This document shows, in pieces, positions 58,901 to 64,000 of a stretch of DNA of 64,000 nt. The position numbers and the translations under genes were made by a program. The DNA comes from Oikopleura dioica. Its lineage: Eukaryota > Chordata > Appendicularia > Copelata > Oikopleuridae. The notes under the pieces were generated by a model. That model ran no database searches. It had not been told where the DNA came from and worked only from the letters and a program-made list of their open reading frames with translations. Numbering within the stretch: position 1 is the stretch's first letter; each line of letters starts with the position of its first letter. Where the stretch lies: the NCBI GenBank assembly GCA_907165135.1, contig OU015568.1, forward strand, positions 12,594,501-12,658,500, written 5' to 3'.

Positions 58901-61567
58901 GGTTTCGACCCTGCTTTCCTCGCTACTCGAATCGCTTACACCGGGTGTGAGGATATCGACGAATGCTCTGAAGGAACTCACATGTGTCACGGTATTGCAG
59001 ATTGCACAAACTTTGATGGTGGTTACAACTGTACGTGTCATCTCGGCTATGAAGGTGATGGATTTAATTGTACTGATGTTGATGAGTGCCGAGAAGAAAA
59101 TATGCTCAGAATGGTTGGCGCTTTTGACGACTGCGATGAAAATTCACACTGTTCGAATTTCCCTGGTGGTTACAATTGCACCTGCAATGATGGATTCCAA
59201 GGCGATGGATTCAACTGTACCGACATCGATGAGTGTGCAGAAGATGGAACTTGTCATGATAATGCCTTCTGCAATAATTTTGACGGAGGATTCAACTGCA
59301 CTTGTTTTGATGGCTACCAAGGCGATGGATTCAACTGTACTGACATTGATGAATGCGCTGATGGATCTGATGAGTGCGTCGATTTCTCCTTCTGCACAAA
59401 CTTTGATGGTGGCTTCAACTGTACCTGCGAAGACGGTCTCGAAGGAGACGCCCTCGTTGAGTGCGTTGATATGGATGAATGCGCTACCGGATTTAACACT
59501 TGTGGTGAAAACGCAAATTGTACAAACACTTTCCAAAGCTATGAGTGTTCCTGCAATCCTGGATTCCACGATGCCGGATATTGTCCAAGAGGATCTTCTG
59601 ATGGATCGGATGACATGTTCTTCTCCACCATTGACCATGACAACTGCATTAATCTTTACCCATCTCTACGAAATTTCGACGAAGCCATCAATATCTGCCA
59701 AAACGAAGGCGGTGAACTCTTGACCTTCGATCAGACCAATCAAAATGATCTTAGCATGTTCAACGCTTGGGTTTTCAATATTGCTGCTGGTCTCCCTGCT
59801 TGGATTGGCTACACCGCTCCATCTGGTGCCAACGATCCATCTTTGATGACCAATATATACACAAATGAACCAATAGCGAGTACATTCAACCTTGCGCCAA
59901 AACACCCAAATATCTGGGACGAAGCCTGTTTCCACATGACGGCTATCGGCCAGTGGAAACAATCCGAATGCACAAAGTTCAGACCAACTCTTTGCATCTT
60001 TGATCAAGGTCCTGTTGGGGAGATTTGCGAAGACATCGACGAGTGCGCGGAGAATATTTGCGCTGAAAACGCTAATTGTGTCAATTCTGTCGGTTCTTTC
60101 GAGTGTACTTGTCCAGATGGGTTTTCTGGTGATGGTTTCACTTGCGAGGATATCAACGAGTGCGATTTTACTCCTGTTCCATGCGCTGCTAACGCAAACT
60201 GCAACAATTTTGATGGTGGATTCGAGTGCCTCTGCGCAGAAGGATTCGAAATGAATGCCAACGAAACTAGCTGTGTTGATATCAATGAGTGTGCTGACCC
60301 AACCACTTGCTCTGATCCTAATTCTTCGTGTTCCAACACTGAGGGAAGTTTCTCCTGCGACTGTAATGCGGGATACGAGCTTGATACTACAGATCTCTGC
60401 GTTGACATCAACGAGTGCCTCGATGGATCCAACCAGTGCTTCCATCAACTTGCTACTTGTGCTAACTTGGATGGAGGGTATGAATGTATCTGTGCCGATG
60501 GGTACGAGGGAGACGGTCTTACCACTGGTGATAACTGTACTGATATCGACGAGTGCTCAGATGCAACAATCTGCGATGCTAAGGAGAATAGCGAATGTGT
60601 CAATTCAGTCGGTAGTTATGATTGCGCTTGCAAACCTGGCTTCTTGCCTCTTGGAACTGAGTGCCTTGATTTTAACGAATGCCTTATCCCAGGCGCACAT
60701 GATAAGTGCGATCCCGTCAATGGAATCTGCGACAACACCATTGGTTCATATGAGTGTTCTTGCCCAGAATTCTTCAGCGGTAACGGTACGGTCGATGATC
60801 CTTGTGTCAGCGACCTTGGTTTCTGCTTGTACGACGAACTCAACATCGAAAATGCTGTAATGACTGATTGCAGCACATCAACAGATGAGTTCGAATCCTG
60901 CACCGGTGTAACTTGTGCTCAAGGTCTTTACCTGACTTTTGATGGAAAAGACCCCATGAATATTGTTTCTGAGTGTACCTGCGACAATCATGTCAACTGC
61001 ACTCATACCTTGAACAAGAATGTTGCCTGTGTTGACTGCCCCGATAACGATGTCATCACTTGGTTTGGATTCAGCACAAATCAAATCAAGGTAAGACATT
61101 CGTCAGTCATAAATTATTTAGATATTGACTTTCAGGTTTCCGGCCCAACCGGTGGCCTCATTCAATCCCGTGTTGAAGCCAACCTCGCCGTCACTTCTGA
61201 CTGGAGCACTTACACCGTTCTCTTGGTCTTCCCAGGCGATCTCACCGACGCACGAATTTTCACCTGGGTCTTTGACGTTGCTAACGTTATTCTTGAAGCT
61301 GATGGAAGTTCTACAATGGTTGTGCTCAACCAGAATGCGAACTCTCCAAGTTTAACGGACGCCTGGTCCGAGTTCTTTGTTGGTCTCGACAACGTTGCTT
61401 CAATTGTTGACTCGGATGACTTGACAACATTCAAAGTTGGAGTTATGCCCGGATCTATCGCCAACCCAGACTGTGTTCTCGATACAAACGCTGATATGCC
61501 ATCAGAATCTTCCTCGAGAATCAAGCAGAGAAAAGAGCGAAAATATGCAAGAAGAAATAATGCATAA
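55964..61567 (+). CDS. Giant secreted EGF-repeat / C-type-lectin matrix protein
   Basis: The 1,867-codon frame is almost a single exon; a 45 bp GT-AG intron at 61091-61135 is likely. The start (55964) follows a 5'UTR intron ending TTTTAG and encodes a signal peptide (MLLLFGACFLTGIS). Three C-type-lectin-like domains lie at roughly residues 25-172, 765-905 and 1215-1345. Between and after them are about 25 calcium-binding EGF modules (DVDEC or DIDEC openings, NCTC near Cys4-5). A short Thr-rich linker (TTDEPTTTTNWQPTTTT) precedes the second lectin domain. The last 200 residues form a Cys-poor domain that I do not recognise, and the tail is basic (RIKQRKERKYARR). There is no membrane segment, so it is probably secreted matrix. 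Similar organisation to fibrillin/uromodulin-type proteins, but no orthologue is claimed. Confidence 0.9.
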   Translation: MLLLFGACFLTGISGRVQYSSFDNLDGIQVGSKFFYLNAPQGAAASPANFNDAKEVCEMNGGKLAIPQNADEDQAISSYIEEHFLGDASQIRQYDGAWIGIYMLQNGTFMDIDGNQADYVPLDFHSRLVADFDICLSITQGFYFSSSESSYTEAVMWDESFCGRSKMPLCEIDLSTTCKITLVAPAVENLSLLPHEESCEGSSRCFNGTLVVDTCTFPTLYSVNETACVDPREVPECDVNECLDPNACPVNSINCTNEVGTYTCECDAGYEFNDFGWTWNTTAWECSDIDECAEQLDDCSGRSSCNNFDGGFDCICHTGFYYENFTHGECVDYDECHDGIFYDRNVWPAILIGDSQDPMNTSVMADVWEMITACPSFSSCANQLGAYNCTCDDGYMMKMDNFSDYGFMCEDFDECASGDHMCDENAFCDNDSPGYNCTCMIGYIGDGWNCTDVDECADGTDMCDDNAVCDNFDGGYNCTCEVGWEGSGFNCTDVDECLEEEALRQIGAFDDCDINSSCNNLPGSYNCTCDEGYFGDGFNCTDVDECDLGIDMCNDNAECGNFEGGYNCTCVIGWEGDGFNCTDVDECAQEDLLRQIGAFDDCDVNSVCQNLPGSYNCTCMDGFTGNGTVCDDIDECSDGSNDCHENAYCMNFDGGFNCTCMEGYFDAGSQNDTSGTLCEDFDECLAGTDACHNQATCNNTDGSYTCDCNDGFYGDGFCCKDSDECGSQIFSTTDEPTTTTNWQPTTTTLESCEFGPISLPCPADFEDFNGRCYKTLSSPRDYYAAADRCQELAFENDSPNGYIATFVDGAPFSEQFDVLVSLAGDKAPWMGLVWSSGFYGNIFGESFSEILGDNDASFFWAPNFPKPANGDCVHFTLVATLKNNDCSIERPVICMIEYPETFPVDSQVATNNCSAFATCANTFGDYECFCNDGYNGTGFSCEDVDECALEIDECGPANVGCVNFDGGYNCTCEDGYRGDGFDPAFLATRIAYTGCEDIDECSEGTHMCHGIADCTNFDGGYNCTCHLGYEGDGFNCTDVDECREENMLRMVGAFDDCDENSHCSNFPGGYNCTCNDGFQGDGFNCTDIDECAEDGTCHDNAFCNNFDGGFNCTCFDGYQGDGFNCTDIDECADGSDECVDFSFCTNFDGGFNCTCEDGLEGDALVECVDMDECATGFNTCGENANCTNTFQSYECSCNPGFHDAGYCPRGSSDGSDDMFFSTIDHDNCINLYPSLRNFDEAINICQNEGGELLTFDQTNQNDLSMFNAWVFNIAAGLPAWIGYTAPSGANDPSLMTNIYTNEPIASTFNLAPKHPNIWDEACFHMTAIGQWKQSECTKFRPTLCIFDQGPVGEICEDIDECAENICAENANCVNSVGSFECTCPDGFSGDGFTCEDINECDFTPVPCAANANCNNFDGGFECLCAEGFEMNANETSCVDINECADPTTCSDPNSSCSNTEGSFSCDCNAGYELDTTDLCVDINECLDGSNQCFHQLATCANLDGGYECICADGYEGDGLTTGDNCTDIDECSDATICDAKENSECVNSVGSYDCACKPGFLPLGTECLDFNECLIPGAHDKCDPVNGICDNTIGSYECSCPEFFSGNGTVDDPCVSDLGFCLYDELNIENAVMTDCSTSTDEFESCTGVTCAQGLYLTFDGKDPMNIVSECTCDNHVNCTHTLNKNVACVDCPDNDVITWFGFSTNQIKVRHSSVINYLDIDFQVSGPTGGLIQSRVEANLAVTSDWSTYTVLLVFPGDLTDARIFTWVFDVANVILEADGSSTMVVLNQNANSPSLTDAWSEFFVGLDNVASIVDSDDLTTFKVGVMPGSIANPDCVLDTNADMPSESSSRIKQRKERKYARRNNA

Positions 61568-61738
61568 ATTTTCGTAAAAGCTGTAGTGACTCAAACGTAG
61601 TGAGAAAAATAAACTCTCATTTTTATATATCCAGAATTTTTAATTGTCGTTCAATTATATTTTCATTTTGATCAATTTATTAAAAAAAACAATGAACTTT
61701 GAAGAAGCAAGAATGAAATTTAAGTCGTCAAAAAGTAT

Positions 61739-62656
61739 TCAGCGACAGGTACTTGTTGTTTTTTGGTAAAACATATCTTTACAGTGTACCCCGGCTGGCC
61801 ACGAGAAGCCCTCCACTTTGACGAATTTCATAGTACAGACTTCTTCCTTTTCGATGGATACTTTTTGAATCGATCCACGTCCACAGCAGAGCTCATCACA
61901 GGTTCCAGCTCCGTATGATTTCGTAGCGTCGCAAACTCTTCCTCGAGTGACTTCGCAGAAATTGGGAGATTTCTTCCCAAAGATCAATCGGTCGTTGATG
62001 AACGAATCGAAGACTGCTTTTGGTAGAATTTCAAGTTGTCGTTGTTGGATTCGAGCAGCAGATTCGTACTTTTCTTTGATAATTCTGTTCATCTTATTGA
62101 CGTTCGTGCTCGCTTTCCAGCAGGTTTTCTGAGCGCAGCTTCCGGAAGGACCATGGCACTTGCAGACAGTATTCTTGGCGCTTTCAGCAGCATTTCGACC
62201 GACTTTGTTATTGTGAATTCCAAATAAGAAGGGCTTCTTTTTAAGAGCAGCGACATCGGTAAATTCAAGAGCGAACTGCTCAGCATTGAAATTTTCACAA
62301 TCAGCTGAGCCCAGTTTGCAAAATTTTTCGAGGGAGTTCTTGAGATGAGCCGTAGCGAGAGCATGGAGATATGCGCTTTCTTGAGTTGGTTGTTCAAGTT
62401 CTGGTTGCTCTTTGGGAAGCGTTTTGATGCCGTTGCAGCCCCAGAGGGTGTCAGACATCGACTCGAAGCAAGAGGAAGAAGTGACTTCAGCTGCATTCTT
62501 AATCGCAGGGGCGATGAAGCTATTGCGTCGACAGAGATTTTTTTGCTGAGAAGTAAATCCAGAGTAGGAGCAGATCTCACCAGCCGAAGATCGGATGCCA
62601 ATCCAGGAGAGAGAAGATGCCTCTGAAAAGGCAAGGAGAATGTTGGAGATTTTCAT
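61739..62656 (-). CDS. Wnt family secreted ligand (intronless, divergent)
   Basis: Single-exon 305-residue frame. The N-terminus MKISNILLAFSEASSLSWIG can serve as a signal peptide. Wnt hallmarks: CKCHGPSGSCAQKTCW with the acylated Ser (about 62165-62118), KSPNFC, a GRVCD motif and CDELCCGRG (about 61895). The C-terminal Cys-rich part is short, with VCTMKF, VHCKDMFY and a final CR, and lacks the usual dense CxCxFHWCC block. Length is below the usual 340-400 residues. The paralogue is not assigned. A TATA motif lies 51 bp upstream. Family membership is secure; signalling competence is less so. Confidence 0.88.
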   Translation of the reverse strand: MKISNILLAFSEASSLSWIGIRSSAGEICSYSGFTSQQKNLCRRNSFIAPAIKNAAEVTSSSCFESMSDTLWGCNGIKTLPKEQPELEQPTQESAYLHALATAHLKNSLEKFCKLGSADCENFNAEQFALEFTDVAALKKKPFLFGIHNNKVGRNAAESAKNTVCKCHGPSGSCAQKTCWKASTNVNKMNRIIKEKYESAARIQQRQLEILPKAVFDSFINDRLIFGKKSPNFCEVTRGRVCDATKSYGAGTCDELCCGRGSIQKVSIEKEEVCTMKFVKVEGFSWPAGVHCKDMFYQKTTSTCR

Positions 62657-62706
62657 TTTTGGTTGTTTTTGTAAGAGTTTGAATGATCATTGAAGGTATG
62701 TCTCCG

Positions 62707-62714
62707 CTTTTATA
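62707..62714 (-). promoter_or_regulatory. TATA box of the Wnt gene
   Basis: TATAAAAG on the minus strand, about 51 bp upstream of the Wnt ATG, implying a very short 5'UTR. Motif seen, function inferred. Confidence 0.5.
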
Positions 62715-63018
62715 TCGTCAAAGACTGTAGCGCTAGAACCTGATTCAAACAGATGTCCCAGTATTTTTTCTTTGAAGCGCAGATGGAAAATATAGCCAAC
62801 ATCCGTTTTTATCTGATTGTCCATCGTATGTTGCAACTTCTCAGAAGTGATCCGCAACAGATGCACCGATCCACCTTACCGAAACAAGCGGCTATCAAAC
62901 AAGCGAATATGCATGAAATCGTAGTTCAAAGGTACAGGTTCAAGAGTAATTAGGTCAAGAATATACAAATTCATAATTATCTAAATTTTCCACTTCGGGT
63001 CTTTTTCGAGAAGATGAT

Positions 63019-63116
63019 AGAATATTCCAGAAGAATTTGAAGGCTCCAGACGACAGACATCTACAGATAGAAGATTCCAGAACATTGTACCCTGGAAATA
63101 GAACCTTCTGGAAGAA
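63019..63116 (+). promoter_or_regulatory. Heat-shock-element cluster
   Basis: Three groups of alternating GAA/TTC pentamers: GAATATTCCAGAAGAATT (from 63020), GATTCCAGAACATT (63073-63086) and TGGAAATAGAACCTTCTGG (63093-63111) running into GAAG. HSF1 binds at least three inverted nGAAn units, and the first and third groups meet that. They lie 80-180 bp upstream of the small heat-shock protein ATG and just upstream of its TATA box. Confidence 0.8.
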
Positions 63117-63137
63117 ACGGCGCCAGTCATCAGAAAC

Positions 63138-63145
63138 TATAAATA
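63138..63145 (+). promoter_or_regulatory. TATA box of the small heat-shock gene
   Basis: TATAAATA 53 bp upstream of the ATG and 22 bp downstream of the last heat-shock element. A conventional heat-inducible core promoter layout. Confidence 0.65.
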
Positions 63146-63197
63146 CCGGACGAGAGACGGTTTTTTCATCACACCAGAGACACAAAAACGAACGAAA

Positions 63198-63629
63198 ATG
63201 TTTACTTTTTCCAACGAACACTTTGAACCGCTGATGAACCAGCTCTTTTCTGAGTTCGCCCATTCCGCCAACAAGCGAGGAGGATGCTGCCAAACTGCTG
63301 AGAAATCGAGCAAGTGGTGCAGCTGCATCAACCTTTCTTCCATCCCCACCAAGGCCGAGGAACTGCACGTGAAGGTGGACGAGAAGAGCCGCACTTTGAC
63401 CGTGTCTGGAAAGTCTGAAACCGAGTCTACTCGACGAGACGGATTGAAGATCTTCTCAACGCACGTTTGGACAAAAGAAATTCGAATTCCAGAGGATGTG
63501 GAGCTGAAGACGATCGCGTCAAAGTTGCAGGAGAATCAGCTCACTTTCGTCGCCCAACGAGTGCAGAAAGAAGAAGAAAAGCAACAAGAAATTCCGATCG
63601 AGATCGTCGATACTCCTGCTCTTGACTGA
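63198..63629 (+). CDS. Small heat-shock protein (alpha-crystallin / HSP20)
   Basis: Single-exon 143-residue protein. It has a short N-terminal arm (MFTFSNEHFEPLMNQLF), then an alpha-crystallin domain from about residue 52: ELHVKVDEKSRTLTVSGKSE, THVWTKEIRIPEDV and a short acidic C-terminal tail. The IxI-type motif IPIEIV near the end (about residues 132-137) is the tail anchor used for oligomerisation. ATP-independent chaperone that holds unfolding proteins in the cytosol. A heat-shock-element cluster and TATA box directly upstream indicate heat induction. Cys pairs in the N-terminal arm (GGCCQ, WCSC) are unusual for the family. Confidence 0.9.
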   Translation: MFTFSNEHFEPLMNQLFSEFAHSANKRGGCCQTAEKSSKWCSCINLSSIPTKAEELHVKVDEKSRTLTVSGKSETESTRRDGLKIFSTHVWTKEIRIPEDVELKTIASKLQENQLTFVAQRVQKEEEKQQEIPIEIVDTPALD

Positions 63630-63759
63630 GAAAGTCGATTATCGTTCATTCTTTTCTTAGCTGATTTTACGGAAAACACATAGATACAGTATTAACCTGC
63701 AATAAACGGAATCCTGATTTAAATTTTGCTACTTATGCTGGCTAGAACCAGCCTCCTTC

Positions 63760-63878
63760 GCTTAGCGTCATACCGCGTAGAATAAACCAGTTCTCGTCCG
63801 ATCACTGAAGTCAAACTACGACGGGCGGGGTTAGTACTTACATGGGTGACCGGTTGGGAATACCTCGTGCGCTAAGCA
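63760..63878 (+). rRNA. rrn5S: 5S ribosomal RNA gene
   Basis: About 119 bp matching eukaryotic 5S layout: GCTTAGCGTCATACC at the 5' end pairing with GCTAAGC at the 3' end, the loop-B/C region GTTCTCGTCCGATCACTGAAGTC, and the highly conserved GGTTAGTACTTACATGGGTGACC and TTGGGAATACC segments (internal Pol III promoter C-box and loop E area). A T-rich run follows. One copy is visible, close to the window end; it may be one unit of a dispersed or tandem set. Confidence 0.9.
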
Positions 63879-64000
63879 TTTTGCATTTTATTCAAATGAT
63901 GATTATCGTTTTTAACGAGGAGCCGTTCATGTCGTAAATAATTCAACAATTGTTGAATAACCAACTCTTTAGTCATTGAAAAAAGTCACCATGTTTGCGT
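63879..64000. other. 3' flank of the 5S gene
   Basis: No feature seen except a small palindrome TTCAACAATTGTTGAA at 63942-63957. The spliced-leader RNA gene that accompanies 5S genes in Oikopleura dioica is not visible in the remaining 120 bp. Confidence 0.3.

Larger units (their letters stand above)
62657..63197. other. Divergent promoter region, Wnt / small heat-shock protein
   Basis: No gene seen. It holds the TATA box of the Wnt gene (62707-62714, minus strand), and on the plus strand a heat-shock-element cluster (63019-63116) and TATA box (63138-63145) for the small heat-shock gene. Confidence 0.6.

Noticed and set aside
55931-61524. Long minus-strand frames (up to 308 codons) opposite the EGF/CTLD gene
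   Set aside because: They are antisense shadows produced by the repeated Cys/Asn/Asp codons of the EGF modules; their translations are low-complexity and have no domains.
1-64000. CRISPR arrays, bacterial operons, prophage or plasmid features
   Set aside because: The sequence is plainly eukaryotic, with introns, AATAAA signals and metazoan domains; none of these features is present.

Overview
The window looks like a chromosomal segment of a very compact animal genome. It is most consistent with an appendicularian tunicate (larvacean) of the Oikopleura type. The reasons are: about 20 recognisable metazoan genes in 64 kb on both strands; introns mostly of 40-60 bp; convergent genes whose 3' ends almost touch; intergenic gaps of a few hundred bases; and a protein set (PLOD, TGF-beta type II receptor, TEAD, CRTC, delta-catenin, sortilin, Wnt) that is plainly animal. 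The species is an inference; no marker was searched.

Layout. 0-7 kb: RPA1 (+), a RING/coiled-coil protein and a tiny zinc-ribbon protein (-), lysyl hydroxylase PLOD (-). 7-20.5 kb: a ZP-like secreted protein (+), a TGF-beta type II receptor (-), an NME8/TXNDC3 axonemal protein (-), a Ly6-repeat secreted gene cut in two by a foldback transposon (+), and a Golgi sulfotransferase (+). 20.5-28 kb: TEAD transcription factor (-), a gap with a second foldback element, a small helical protein (+), a TMED4/9-like p24 cargo receptor (-), a possible microprotein (+), a METTL24-like methyltransferase (+). 28-47 kb: a Slp/RIM-like linker protein and a C2 protein (+), delta-catenin/ARVCF (-), sortilin (-), DHX37 helicase (-, with a large TE-filled intron), CRTC (-). 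47-53.5 kb: an unusually long gene-poor stretch with a TA-flanked foldback element, then CYHR1/ZTRAF1 (-). 53.5-64 kb: a trypsin-like protease (+), a 1,867-codon EGF/C-type-lectin matrix protein (+), an intronless Wnt (-), a small heat-shock protein with a textbook heat-shock promoter (+), and a 5S rRNA gene (+).

The genes do not form one pathway. Several belong to extracellular matrix or secretion (PLOD, ZP-like, Ly6, sulfotransferase, TMED, EGF/CTLD) and several to signalling (TGF-beta receptor, TEAD, CRTC, delta-catenin, Wnt).

The most notable observations are four separate long palindromic (foldback) elements with target-site duplications. One of them sits inside the reading frame of the Ly6 gene and supplies both a stop codon and an AATAAA signal. 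Two otherwise good genes (RPA1 and the serine protease) carry single-base frame breaks that could be assembly errors. Exon boundaries were read by eye and are approximate unless stated.
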